DNA of 55,431 nucleotides from an uncultured Duncaniella sp. (lineage in GTDB: Bacteria > Bacteroidota > Bacteroidia > Bacteroidales > Muribaculaceae). Positions within the stretch are counted from its first letter, which is position 1. Every line of letters begins with the position of its first letter. Of the stretch, positions 34,501 to 43,383 are shown in pieces. The DNA is taken from positions 1-55,431 of the forward strand of contig CATWQI010000014.1 in the NCBI GenBank assembly GCA_958352885.1, read 5' to 3'. Below the pieces are notes generated by a model. That model was not told the DNA's origin, did no database searches, and was given only the letters and a program-made list of their open reading frames with translations. The translations under genes and the position numbers were made by a program.

Positions 34501-35544
34501 CTACGAAAGCAGGTCTCTGAAAATATCCAAAGCCGCACGTATTTCCGTATCAGAAACTGTTCGGTCAATCAGCGGTTTACCCGGCGACGCAAGTAATGTG
34601 AAATTTATGGTGTCACGTGTGACATTCTTCTTGTCATGACGCATATATTCCACCAGAGCGTCATAATCATCGCAATCCACATCAGGCGAACCGTAGCCGT
34701 TTTCCTTCAGATAATTGGCGTACCGGTAAAGTTCCGCCGACGGATATCCCTCTACTGTGTGCGACAGTATCATCTCCACAAGCATCCCGTAAGCCACCGC
34801 ATAACCATGAGGCACAGGGCATCCACGTTCAAGAGCCATCCCCTCGAACGCATGACCGGCAGTATGTCCCAGATTAAGCGCGCGTCTTATGCCGTGCTCC
34901 TTCGGATCTTCCTCGACAATACGCTCCTTGACCTTGACGCTCTTCTCAAGCAACGGCAACAGTGAATCCATGTCAGCATTCAATATGTCAAATCCGAGCA
35001 ACTCCGCATAATCCTTGTCAGAGGAAAGCAGCCCGTGCTTAATCATCTCCGCATAGCCCGACAACAACTCTTCATGCGGCAATGTCCTGAACAGAATTGT
35101 AGAAATTACCACTGCGACCGCCGGAGCAAAAGCACCGATTTCATTCTTGTAACCGTCAAAATTGATTCCCGTCTTGCCACCTACCGCAGCATCGACAGCC
35201 GAAAGCAGAGTCGTAGGGACATTCACAAAGCGGACTCCACGCTTATACGATGCGGCTGCAAATCCACCCATATCCGTCACCACTCCACCACCTATATTTA
35301 TAACCAGTGAATGCCGAGTGGCACCCTGCGCTATCAGCGCACTCCATATATCCGACAGGGAATTTATATCCTTATGCTCGTCACCTGCCTTGACCACAAT
35401 GCGCTGATAAGGCAGGTTCAAGGATGGAAGCACCTCCCGCTCCACATTCTCGTCAGTTATTATATGGACACTTACAGGTGAGATTTCAGCCACCAGTGAC
35501 TGGATGGCTTCACTAACGTTGTTGGTATATACTATTTTTTGCAT
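34501..35544 (-). CDS. aroB: 3-dehydroquinate synthase
   Basis: The 347 residues match AroB, the NAD- and zinc-dependent enzyme making 3-dehydroquinate in the shikimate pathway. The NAD-binding GGGVVTDMGGFAAASYKRG and VPTTLLSAVDAAVGGKTGIN stretches are typical, and ALNLGHTAGHAFEG with a later HGYAVAYGM gives the metal ligands (Glu/His/His). It is the last gene of a minus-strand run starting at queF. The product feeds chorismate, the branch-point substrate of the trp operon just upstream, but the two gene sets appear separately promoted. Confidence 0.95.
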   Translation of the reverse strand: MQKIVYTNNVSEAIQSLVAEISPVSVHIITDENVEREVLPSLNLPYQRIVVKAGDEHKDINSLSDIWSALIAQGATRHSLVINIGGGVVTDMGGFAAASYKRGVRFVNVPTTLLSAVDAAVGGKTGINFDGYKNEIGAFAPAVAVVISTILFRTLPHEELLSGYAEMIKHGLLSSDKDYAELLGFDILNADMDSLLPLLEKSVKVKERIVEEDPKEHGIRRALNLGHTAGHAFEGMALERGCPVPHGYAVAYGMLVEMILSHTVEGYPSAELYRYANYLKENGYGSPDVDCDDYDALVEYMRHDKKNVTRDTINFTLLASPGKPLIDRTVSDTEIRAALDIFRDLLS

Positions 35545-35561
35545 ATTAAACTTTTTTATTG

Positions 35562-36329
35562 TTATTGAGGAGTTTCAATCTTGACAGTGAGAAGCGAAAG
35601 GAGCAGTACGGGAAGAGACTCGGCAAACTCGCTCATGGAATTAAATACCACAGCCGCCCCGGCGTCCTCCATAGCCTTTCGGGGGATAGGTCCGGTGGTC
35701 ACCCCTATTGTAAAAGCACCGGCACGGTCGCCAGCCTCGACACCAAGTGGAGCGTTTTCCACGACGATTGACTGCGAAGGGGTCACCCCCGCAAGCTGCA
35801 TTGCCCTGATGAAGGGCTCCGGATGCGGTTTACCATTCCTGACATCCCTCGAAGTCACTCGAAGCCGATCCTCAAACAAATCGGGGAAATCGGTAGAAAT
35901 ACGATTAAGCAGGCTACTCTGACCGGAACCGGTCACAAGTACCCTACGCATCCCCACCTCCTTGAAAGCACTTACCATTTCGAGAGCCCCGGGCATAGGC
36001 TGCACGGGGGGAAGCTCATTGAAATATACAGTCTTACGCCTGTATAACTCTTCCTTTTCCACGTCCGTAGCATCCCTGCCAAACTCACGCTGGATCAATC
36101 GGTTGATGGTAGCGGCACCAGTCATGCCCTCATATAGATAGAACTCATCACGCTCACACTTCACTCCTGCCTCCGTCATAAGCCGGTACCATGCGGCAGT
36201 ATGGTTCTTCATCGAGTCATAGAGAGTCCCGTCCATGTCAATCAGAGCAGCCTTGGGTATCACCTGCCTGTAATGATGGCGCTGCAGGAAGTTGAGTATA
36301 TCATTACTGTAAGGTAACGGTGGTATCAT
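35562..36329 (-). CDS. HAD-superfamily phosphatase (beta-phosphoglucomutase-like)
   Basis: The 255 residues are a HAD subfamily I hydrolase. D31 and D33 in LIDMDGTLYDS give motif I, VLVTGSGQ motif II, and NGKPHPEPF the motif III lysine. VVENAPLGVEAGDRAGA is motif IV, with Glu-Asn where Glu-Asp is usual. A helical cap lies at about 45-110. The first 25 residues (PYSNDILNFLQRHHY) precede the HAD core, and their role is unclear. The substrate is probably a sugar phosphate but cannot be told. Its start overlaps the AsmA gene end by four bases, and aroB follows after 17. Confidence 0.87.
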   Translation of the reverse strand: MIPPLPYSNDILNFLQRHHYRQVIPKAALIDMDGTLYDSMKNHTAAWYRLMTEAGVKCERDEFYLYEGMTGAATINRLIQREFGRDATDVEKEELYRRKTVYFNELPPVQPMPGALEMVSAFKEVGMRRVLVTGSGQSSLLNRISTDFPDLFEDRLRVTSRDVRNGKPHPEPFIRAMQLAGVTPSQSIVVENAPLGVEAGDRAGAFTIGVTTGPIPRKAMEDAGAAVVFNSMSEFAESLPVLLLSLLTVKIETPQ

Positions 36330-39300
36330 TTCTTTTTATTGTGGTTCTTTTGGTTAACAATAGGAGGTGTGACGGATATGGTATCGGGTGCGGGTATCAG
36401 TCCCTCCTTTATGAAGTATGTCGAATCCGCATGCGAGAGAGTATCGGGAGCCGCATCCACAGCATCGGTAGCAAGCTTCTGTGCCACGTCAGTGAAATTC
36501 AACTGTTTAAGCTTTGAGTTACGCACACCTCTACGGAACACATTCTGAATCTCTCTCACAAGGTTCACCCTGGTAGTGTCGGCGATTGACACAGTCTTTG
36601 CCATCTCTTTCTCATTGAACTTGGCACGTCCCAGACGAATCTTCATATCATCGACATTGCCGGTAATGTTGATTCCGAACTTGAACGGAAGCGGTGATTT
36701 AAGCACGGCTATATGATAGTTGAGATTCATAGCCAGGTCATTTGAGCCGCTCACTCCGAGTTTATAGCGATCAAGATAGAACATGAACGGGAACATGCGC
36801 AGCTGAGAATTGTCAATAATCATCTCAACATTCATGTGGTCAATCATATTATGGTCCTTATGTTTGAACAGCAACCACTTGCCTATGGTACGGAAGGTTT
36901 CCTCGTCAATAACCTTAAGACTATCGCCCGAGAGCTTCACAGCCGCTTTCAGCGTCGGAATCTCGATATTCATAGCCGAATCAAGGTCAGTAGTGGCAGC
37001 AATGTCGGCGGTTATAATTCCGTCGATATCGTTGAGCAACGGCATTAGCGAGTCAATCGCAGGCACGAGATTAAGGAATCGCGCCACACGAAAATCACGC
37101 ACCTGCATACCGAACGCAAATGAAACTTCACGCTTTGACGGAGCATTGTACAGCGCATTCAAATCCACAGACCCAATATCCGTGCTTGCCATAAGCTGGC
37201 TGAGATTAATAGCACCGTTATATACATTCAGAGTACCGGTGAAGTCCCGGAATGACAGGTCTGAATAAAGGATGGTGTTTGCCTTGATATCCAGCACAGC
37301 CTCGATATTCGATGGCACGACCAGCACAGCCATCGTATCGGAAGCAGCCTCCACTGAAGCCTGGAGCTTATCCTCATCATAGGTGTCAGCGACCATCGAC
37401 ACCACTCCGGCGGTATCGCTATCCATAAAAGCCGCACCCGCAAACACCGCGGCAGCTACCTCATTGACATCTATAGTGTCACTCCGCAGATTCAGATTGA
37501 CCTGTAGCCGTTGATCCATGGAAGCTGTGGTCAGGGCTCGGGTTATATTGCTTATAGTCCCGTTGATAAGGAAATCACTCTTCCCCGCACGGTATCTGGT
37601 ATCGGTAATTATCACAGAGTCGGAATTAAACCGTATATTCAAGTCAGAGACACGGTTACGCAGAGGGAACATACGGGTAAACACACCCACACTTTTCGCC
37701 TGCAACGAACCTCTTGCCCCCCACCTGCGCATAAGGTCACGCATGGAGTTATCTACCTCCATATCCACAACCTGCCCTTCAGCTATCGCCGTACTGTCAT
37801 ACATCACCGGTCTGTGTCTCCCCTTGGGCAACGCCATCTTGAAAATTGAATCGGGTGGCAATGAAGGGTAAAGCGCCCGAAGAGAATCCATCCGGATGCG
37901 CATCCGCGCCGGCACACGGGGTGTCTGAGGATACACAGTAACTTTGACAGACGCATCGCTTAACAACGCACGGGTAAGACGGTCGCCATACATGGCACGG
38001 TCAGCACCGATAGCTAAAGCAAGCTGCGGCTTATGCTTGTCACCCTTGAATCGGCGAAGCAATGCACCCACAGAGGCATCCTTAAGACGCACGCGCATGG
38101 AATCCTGTTCGGATTTGAAGAAAAGTCGTTCAGCCACTATACGCCCCCCTATCGGATTAACCACAGTGGTGTCAAGGCTCGACGCCACATTGCGGCAACC
38201 GACACCCATCTTCAGTGCCCTCCCCTGGAGCACCATACCTGTAACTTCTGCCGAGATAGTGTCAATCATAAGCGATGCTGTCAACAGAGAATCGACACTC
38301 ACATCACCTCTTGTAAACTCGCTGTTAGTACCAAGTTTAAGATCCACATCACGAGCATATATTTCAGCCGGCAATTCCGGCATGGAAAGTTTGAAATTTT
38401 TTAGACACGCATCGCCGGTGAGACGTATCCGATGGAACTCCTCACGGTCAAGATAACTTTTCCGGAATCTGAACCGGCTATCTGCCCGCAGGCTGCCGGT
38501 CACTTCAAAAGGTAATTTTGCCAGAAGTTTCTTCGGTAGCCTCTGTATCTCCACTCCCCCTTTGAAAGTACCGTCCACTGCAGGGTCGCTGAGTATGTCG
38601 GAGGCTGTCGCATTCAATTCAAATCCGACACCTTCCCCTATCGCCAACAGACGTTTCACATCAAGCTTTGACTTATCAAGGTTGTCACCGTCGATATTTG
38701 CCGCCGCATCTAATGCGAAACGGTTAAGCACCAGGTTCTCATATACAAGTTTCCCTTCCGGAACTCTCAATGAAAGGTCAAATGACGGTATGGAGTCGAT
38801 TCCAGGACGATAAGGACGCATGAGCCGCATGTCGGCAGCCACACTCAAATCAGTGGTAACTTTGTCAAGCTCACCCCTCATCTCCTTTGGTATCAGAGCT
38901 ATGATACTGTTCACCTTTGTCTCAGGCAATGCCAGCTGCAATGTCTCTATCGTCAGCTCCTTTCCAAGATTCACTTCCGAGGATACCTCAGTCTGCACAT
39001 CGTCAACCTGAATCTTGAATCTATCAAATCCGATATATGCAGGTTTACTCCTATCCCAACGCAGGCTGCCGCCAATGCCGAACCGCAGATTTTCAAGCGA
39101 TATCCCCGGTATCGACGCACTTGTCACTCCATCGACATTCACCGCATAGACCGGAGCGTCAATCCCATCCAACCGAGTAGTGGTCAGCGTGACAGCCACT
39201 TCGGTTGTATCGGGGATAGAGAAATACCTTACCGGCATGCCGTCCACAATACGGAACGAGCCGAAAGTAATGGATGGCACCGGCACACCGGCAGATGACT

Positions 39301-39832
39301 CCTCCTTATCATCCGATTTTGGGAAAATATCATAGTTGGCAACTTCCGGAGTAGCCTGAACCACATTGAATCGTGGATTCTCAATCACAATATCGTAGAG
39401 CGCAATCTCCCCGATTGAAAGTTTAGGGATATTCACCGCCCCGTTAAAATGTCTTATATAAGCAAGCGAATCCGCATAGGCAGGCAGCTTTGAAACAACA
39501 TCTGCCGGCAGCTTGTCAAGAGCTTTGCTCTGCACCTGCAGTCCTCTTACATCCAATTCAAACTTCGGGAATGTGCTCCAGAATGACAGTTCCACCCTGT
39601 CGAGCGATACCTTCGCATCAAGATACTCGTTGGCTAACTTTGTGACAAGCGGAGTCAGCCTTTCCGGTTTAAGATAGGACACAGCTACTGTTATGGCCGC
39701 GAGAAACAGCACTACAATCACCCCCACGGCAATCCCTACCCCTATAAGAGTCTTCACCCACCACTTGCGGTGCGGACGCTTTGCGACATCTTTCGAGCCA
39801 TTATCCCTTCTCTCTTCGCTCATCTGATTCAA
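36326..39832 (-). CDS. AsmA-family protein
   Basis: The 1168 residues form a single-pass AsmA-like protein: a basic cytoplasmic N-terminus, a membrane helix (about 28-52, LIGVGIAVGVIVVLFLAAIT), then a large periplasmic domain of repeating beta strands. SVSYLKPERL-like start, YLDAKVSLDRVELSFWSTFPKF (residues 69-90) and the C-terminal GKWLLFKHKDHNMIDHMNVEM are typical AsmA landmarks. AsmA-like proteins are bridge-type proteins implicated in phospholipid transport or outer-membrane homeostasis. It ends with a long Asp/Thr/Lys tail. The gene lies in the queF-to-aroB run, 40 bases after the DUF5715 gene and overlapping the HAD gene. Its length is typical for Bacteroidales. Confidence 0.85.
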   Translation of the reverse strand: MNQMSEERRDNGSKDVAKRPHRKWWVKTLIGVGIAVGVIVVLFLAAITVAVSYLKPERLTPLVTKLANEYLDAKVSLDRVELSFWSTFPKFELDVRGLQVQSKALDKLPADVVSKLPAYADSLAYIRHFNGAVNIPKLSIGEIALYDIVIENPRFNVVQATPEVANYDIFPKSDDKEESSAGVPVPSITFGSFRIVDGMPVRYFSIPDTTEVAVTLTTTRLDGIDAPVYAVNVDGVTSASIPGISLENLRFGIGGSLRWDRSKPAYIGFDRFKIQVDDVQTEVSSEVNLGKELTIETLQLALPETKVNSIIALIPKEMRGELDKVTTDLSVAADMRLMRPYRPGIDSIPSFDLSLRVPEGKLVYENLVLNRFALDAAANIDGDNLDKSKLDVKRLLAIGEGVGFELNATASDILSDPAVDGTFKGGVEIQRLPKKLLAKLPFEVTGSLRADSRFRFRKSYLDREEFHRIRLTGDACLKNFKLSMPELPAEIYARDVDLKLGTNSEFTRGDVSVDSLLTASLMIDTISAEVTGMVLQGRALKMGVGCRNVASSLDTTVVNPIGGRIVAERLFFKSEQDSMRVRLKDASVGALLRRFKGDKHKPQLALAIGADRAMYGDRLTRALLSDASVKVTVYPQTPRVPARMRIRMDSLRALYPSLPPDSIFKMALPKGRHRPVMYDSTAIAEGQVVDMEVDNSMRDLMRRWGARGSLQAKSVGVFTRMFPLRNRVSDLNIRFNSDSVIITDTRYRAGKSDFLINGTISNITRALTTASMDQRLQVNLNLRSDTIDVNEVAAAVFAGAAFMDSDTAGVVSMVADTYDEDKLQASVEAASDTMAVLVVPSNIEAVLDIKANTILYSDLSFRDFTGTLNVYNGAINLSQLMASTDIGSVDLNALYNAPSKREVSFAFGMQVRDFRVARFLNLVPAIDSLMPLLNDIDGIITADIAATTDLDSAMNIEIPTLKAAVKLSGDSLKVIDEETFRTIGKWLLFKHKDHNMIDHMNVEMIIDNSQLRMFPFMFYLDRYKLGVSGSNDLAMNLNYHIAVLKSPLPFKFGINITGNVDDMKIRLGRAKFNEKEMAKTVSIADTTRVNLVREIQNVFRRGVRNSKLKQLNFTDVAQKLATDAVDAAPDTLSHADSTYFIKEGLIPAPDTISVTPPIVNQKNHNKKK

Positions 39833-39872
39833 TTTTATCCGTCAGTATCAATTCATAACATATATATAAACA

Positions 39873-40742
39873 TCATTTGCTTTCTTTTGGTTTCTGCTCT
39901 TTAGGGTCGCAGGCGGTAATATGGAAACATGGTTGCCCTACCTCGTATTTCACCAGTATCTTCCCTTCCTCTCGCATAGCTTTCAAAACTTCCGCCAATA
40001 TACCTTTCAGATCATCCACACTTCGCGGATGCTCCGCATTGTCAGCAATGAAAGCTGCATAGGAGATATCGAATGTCGTGCCAAGCTGGTGAACGGACGA
40101 ATCCACAGCATTACGATTGCGACGGCGCAGTCGCTTGACAGTCTGTGGAGTCCGGAGCAGACTTGTCACTTTGATACGGTAATCTCCGCCACCTCTCACC
40201 TCAAGAGTGTCACGGAAACGGCTACCGATCTCATGGAGTGCGGCGGCGGCTTCCGGCACAAGATAGGGTCTGGAGAATATCAACGTGTCAAGGTAGAAAT
40301 CGGGATTGGTAGTGACCTTGACTATCGGACGGCGCAACTGCCAGTGCGAACGTGTATCGGAAAGCGGCTCGATACCAATCTTCGCGGCAGCTGCCCAGTG
40401 TACATAGTTGCTGTCGTTAAAAATCGGGCGCAGGTTTCCGAAATAATTCACCTTGATACGGCTTGTAGGCTCCGGCATCGAATCAAGACGTCTCAGATAC
40501 ATGCTTACTGTGTCGACTTCAAGATCATATACCGTGGATTTATGCGTCAGCTTGAGCACCGGGGTATCCTCCGGGACCGGTTTGTCATCGACCGGGGTAC
40601 ACATAACCACGCACAGGATTATGAAAAAGATAAGCGGCACAAACAGTCGCATGGATTTGCGCCAGCTGAAACGCCGGCGCGGCTTACCTCTCTTCTTCCT
40701 TTTCCGAGGGGCTGATGACGGAGTGGCAATGCGGTCAGTCAT
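39873..40742 (-). CDS. DUF5715 protein with M15-like zinc peptidase motif
   Basis: The 289 residues fit the DUF5715 family. A very basic N-terminus (residues 10-30) precedes one membrane helix (32-48), with the rest outside. The C-terminal half carries VTSLLRTPQ with R197, S216-x-H218-x-x-G221-x-x-x-D225 (SSVHQLGTTFDI), and H274 in PCFHITA. The S-x-H-x(2)-G-x(3)-D pattern plus a late His and an upstream R-x(2)-Q are the known zinc-site layout of M15 D,D-/L,D-carboxypeptidases such as VanY and LdcB. I therefore infer a membrane-anchored peptidoglycan peptidase-like protein. Its start overlaps the queC stop by eight bases, and the AsmA gene follows after 40. Confidence 0.72.
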   Translation of the reverse strand: MTDRIATPSSAPRKRKKRGKPRRRFSWRKSMRLFVPLIFFIILCVVMCTPVDDKPVPEDTPVLKLTHKSTVYDLEVDTVSMYLRRLDSMPEPTSRIKVNYFGNLRPIFNDSNYVHWAAAAKIGIEPLSDTRSHWQLRRPIVKVTTNPDFYLDTLIFSRPYLVPEAAAALHEIGSRFRDTLEVRGGGDYRIKVTSLLRTPQTVKRLRRRNRNAVDSSVHQLGTTFDISYAAFIADNAEHPRSVDDLKGILAEVLKAMREEGKILVKYEVGQPCFHITACDPKEQKPKESK

Positions 40743-41382
40743 TTTCCAATATTATTCCCGCAAACGCCAAAGCCTCGGCACGCTCCACACATGTGCCGCA
40801 TTTGCCACAGTGGTGTTCTCCACCTTTATAACATGAATATGTATGACGGTAATCCACTCCAAGCTCCTTGCCGCGTCGAGCTATCTCACCTTTTGTCATA
40901 CCTGTATATGGAGCTCTCAGTTCCAGATGCTCGTAAGTTCCCTCGCCGATTGCCTCACCCATAGCCTTTACGAATCCCGGACGACAATCAGGATAGATGG
41001 CATGGTCACCGGAATGATTCGCAAGCATAACAGCTTTCAATCCGCGGCTTTCGGCAAGCCCGGCAGCCACGGCAAGCATAATTCCATTGCGGAACGGCAC
41101 TACGGTCGAACGCATATTGTCATCCTCGTAATGCCCCTCGGGTATGGCTTCGGCACCTTCGAGAAGAGAACTTCTGAAGTACTTTGACATAAACTCGAGG
41201 TCTATCTCCACCCATTCTATCCCAAGTTTTTCGCAATTCCAACGTGCGCATTCAGCCTCACGCCTGTTATGGTTGGAGCCATACTGAAATGTGACCGCAA
41301 GAGCTATCTCGTCAGCGTAATCCCACAACATTGTAGTGGAATCCATACCTCCCGACAATACCAGAAGTGCGTCTTTTGCCAT
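40735..41382 (-). CDS. queC: 7-cyano-7-deazaguanine synthase
   Basis: The 215 residues match QueC, which makes preQ0 from 7-carboxy-7-deazaguanine with ATP and ammonia. The PP-loop SGGMDSTTMLW is at residues 9-19 and the structural zinc cluster is in YSCYKGGEHHCGKCGTC near the C-terminus. It lies 18 bases after queF, whose enzyme uses its product, and overlaps the DUF5715 gene by eight bases. Together with queF it supplies queuosine precursor; queD/queE and tgt are not in the window. Confidence 0.95.
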   Translation of the reverse strand: MAKDALLVLSGGMDSTTMLWDYADEIALAVTFQYGSNHNRREAECARWNCEKLGIEWVEIDLEFMSKYFRSSLLEGAEAIPEGHYEDDNMRSTVVPFRNGIMLAVAAGLAESRGLKAVMLANHSGDHAIYPDCRPGFVKAMGEAIGEGTYEHLELRAPYTGMTKGEIARRGKELGVDYRHTYSCYKGGEHHCGKCGTCVERAEALAFAGIILEND

Positions 41383-41400
41383 ATCTATATCCTCCTATTG

Positions 41401-41871
41401 TTAGAAATCATTACGGAATGAAGCGAGCATGCGCTGTTTCACAAGTTCCTGATGCTCCGCATCGCCATAATTGGCAAACGGATATATCGCTATGCCGCCG
41501 CGCGGAGTGAACAGACCTGTCACCTCGATATATTTCGGATCCATCAGAGCGACCAAATCCTTCATGATGATGTTGATGCAGTCCTCATGAAAATCGCCAT
41601 GATTACGGAAGCTGAAGAGGTAGAGTTTAAGACTCTTGCTCTCCACCATCTTTTCACGCGGTATGTATGAGATAAGTATCTTGGCAAAATCAGGCTGTCC
41701 GGTCTTGGGACATAGAGAGGTAAACTCCGGACAGGTAAAAGTGACCAGATATTCATTGTCAGGATGCTTGTTGACAAATGTCTCAAGCACCTCAGGAGCG
41801 TATTGTACAGGATAGTTGACATGAGTGTTACCCAAAAGTGACACTCCGTCCAGTTCTTCTTCAGAGCGCAT
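41401..41871 (-). CDS. queF: NADPH-dependent 7-cyano-7-deazaguanine reductase
   Basis: The 156 residues match the short type of QueF, which reduces preQ0 to preQ1 in queuosine synthesis. Catalytic C54 in FTSLCPKTGQPDF, D61 in the same stretch, and the motif ESKSLKLYLFSFRNHGDFHED that binds NADPH are all present. It is the first gene of the minus-strand run. A promoter lies 28 bases before its start, so it is probably expressed apart from trpA, which ends 77 bases upstream. Confidence 0.95.
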   Translation of the reverse strand: MRSEEELDGVSLLGNTHVNYPVQYAPEVLETFVNKHPDNEYLVTFTCPEFTSLCPKTGQPDFAKILISYIPREKMVESKSLKLYLFSFRNHGDFHEDCINIIMKDLVALMDPKYIEVTGLFTPRGGIAIYPFANYGDAEHQELVKQRMLASFRNDF

Positions 41872-41898
41872 GATGCATAAATTTACATTAATCTACTG

Positions 41899-41930
41899 CA
41901 AAATTAACGAAATTTACCCATAATCCACAA
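41899..41930 (-). promoter_or_regulatory. Promoter of the queF-queC-aroB run
   Basis: On the minus strand TTG at 41930..41928, a 21-nt spacer and TAATTTTG at 41906..41899 resemble a Bacteroidetes promoter. It lies between the trpA stop and queF. I see no preQ1 riboswitch in the short leader that would result. Confidence 0.55.
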
Positions 41931-41948
41931 TCAGCGCATCTTTTTCAC

Positions 41949-42746
41949 TCAGATTTTTGCCTGCCCGTCACTCAGACCTATACTTTGCAGCAACATGGCG
42001 ACAGCTTCGGCAGGCGAATTGGTACGGGCAAGACATTTGATAAACAGAGAGCCTATGATTGCGCCGGATGATGCGCCCCACGCCTCGTGGAGAGTAGCGG
42101 GATTCGATATTCCGAACCCTATCAGCCTTTTATGCTTCAGCCCCATGCCGTCGACCTTACGGAAATATTCAAGCTGAGCCTCTCCGAACTTATCCTTTGT
42201 GCCTGTAGTCGACGCCGCCGACACCATATACACAAACCCGTCACAGTTATCATCTATGAGGCGGATACGCTCCTCGCTCGTCTCGGGAGTAATAAGCATA
42301 ATCATCGGCAAATCATATTCCCGGCACAACTCTCTGAAATCACGCATGTACTCATGAAATGGCAGGTCCGGAATAATTATGGCATCAATCCCCACCTCCT
42401 TACACCGGGCGAAGAGCCGTTCTATACCATATTGAATCATCGGGTTGAGGTATCCCATCAGTACCATAGGCATATCCGGAACCTCCTTTCTCGCCTCCTC
42501 TATCTGACGAAGAAGCAATTCGAGAGTCATTCCGTTGCGCAAGGCTATGGTGGAGCTCTCCTGTATCACCGGACCGTCAGCCATAGGGTCCGAGAATGGT
42601 ATACCGACTTCCACCATGTCAACTCCATTGGCAGCCAGCTGCTTCACTATCTCGACGGTAGAGTCAATATGCGGATATCCGCAAGTGAAATATATGGAAA
42701 GTATGTCCGATGGCTTACGCTCAAACAGTTTCTGTATTCTATTCAT
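41949..42746 (-). CDS. trpA: Tryptophan synthase alpha subunit
   Basis: The 265 residues match TrpA, which cleaves indole-3-glycerol phosphate to indole. Catalytic E46 and D57 are in VDMVEVGIPFSDPMADGPV, and the phosphate-binding GFGISNP is present toward the C-terminus. Its start overlaps the trpF stop by four bases. It is the last gene of the trp operon, while its partner subunit trpB is the first, so the two subunits are encoded at opposite ends of a 6.4-kb transcript. Confidence 0.96.
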   Translation of the reverse strand: MNRIQKLFERKPSDILSIYFTCGYPHIDSTVEIVKQLAANGVDMVEVGIPFSDPMADGPVIQESSTIALRNGMTLELLLRQIEEARKEVPDMPMVLMGYLNPMIQYGIERLFARCKEVGIDAIIIPDLPFHEYMRDFRELCREYDLPMIMLITPETSEERIRLIDDNCDGFVYMVSAASTTGTKDKFGEAQLEYFRKVDGMGLKHKRLIGFGISNPATLHEAWGASSGAIIGSLFIKCLARTNSPAEAVAMLLQSIGLSDGQAKI

Positions 42747-43375
42747 ATCTTTTGTCTTAATTCGTTAATAAATCCGTATAATCCGGCTATGTTTTTAACA
42801 CCCAGAGCATCCTCAAACCGGCTATTGACATCGACCCCGGCAAGCATCGGATGCGAGAGACCCGCTATCCGTCCTGCATCGCCCGGTGATATGCCCCCGC
42901 TGAGCATGAACGGGATGTCAAGATTGTAACAGTCAAGAACGCCCCAGTCATACTTCACACCGGTACCTCCGCACAGAGGACTTTTGGTGTCAAACACAAA
43001 GCAGTCCACACATCCCGTATAGGATTTAAGCATCCCAAAGTCAAACGCTCCGTCAATCCCGACCGCCTTCCAGACCGTGAAGCCACGCCGTTTAAGTTCC
43101 CGGCAATCACACGCCGGCTCATCGCCGTGGAGCTGCACCGTACGTATGCCGTAACTGTCCGCCATGGCTACAATTTCGTCAACACACCGATTGACGAATA
43201 CCCCTACCGGGACAGTACTTTCCGGCAACCCGGTCACAGCCTCCCGAGGGAGTGAAAAAGCATTACGTGGAGAGGGGTCATGGAATATAAAACCCATATA
43301 GTCAGGCGACAATGCCGCCACCTGCTCGACATTATCCTCGACCGCCATACCGCATATCTTGATTCTCAGCCTCAT
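42743..43375 (-). CDS. trpF: Phosphoribosylanthranilate isomerase
   Basis: The 210 residues match TrpF, a TIM-barrel isomerase. KICGM with the catalytic Cys lies at residues 5-9, VQLHGDE near 120, and FDTKSPLCGGTGVKYDW (catalytic Asp) and FMLSGGISPGDAG follow. It starts eight bases after trpC and overlaps trpA by four. In many bacteria trpC and trpF are fused; here they are separate. Confidence 0.95.
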   Translation of the reverse strand: MRLRIKICGMAVEDNVEQVAALSPDYMGFIFHDPSPRNAFSLPREAVTGLPESTVPVGVFVNRCVDEIVAMADSYGIRTVQLHGDEPACDCRELKRRGFTVWKAVGIDGAFDFGMLKSYTGCVDCFVFDTKSPLCGGTGVKYDWGVLDCYNLDIPFMLSGGISPGDAGRIAGLSHPMLAGVDVNSRFEDALGVKNIAGLYGFINELRQKI

Positions 43376-43383
43376 ACCTCCAA

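Noticed and set aside
41872..41948. PreQ1 riboswitch before queF
   Set aside because: The leader after the predicted start is under 30 nt and lacks the small H-type pseudoknot pattern.
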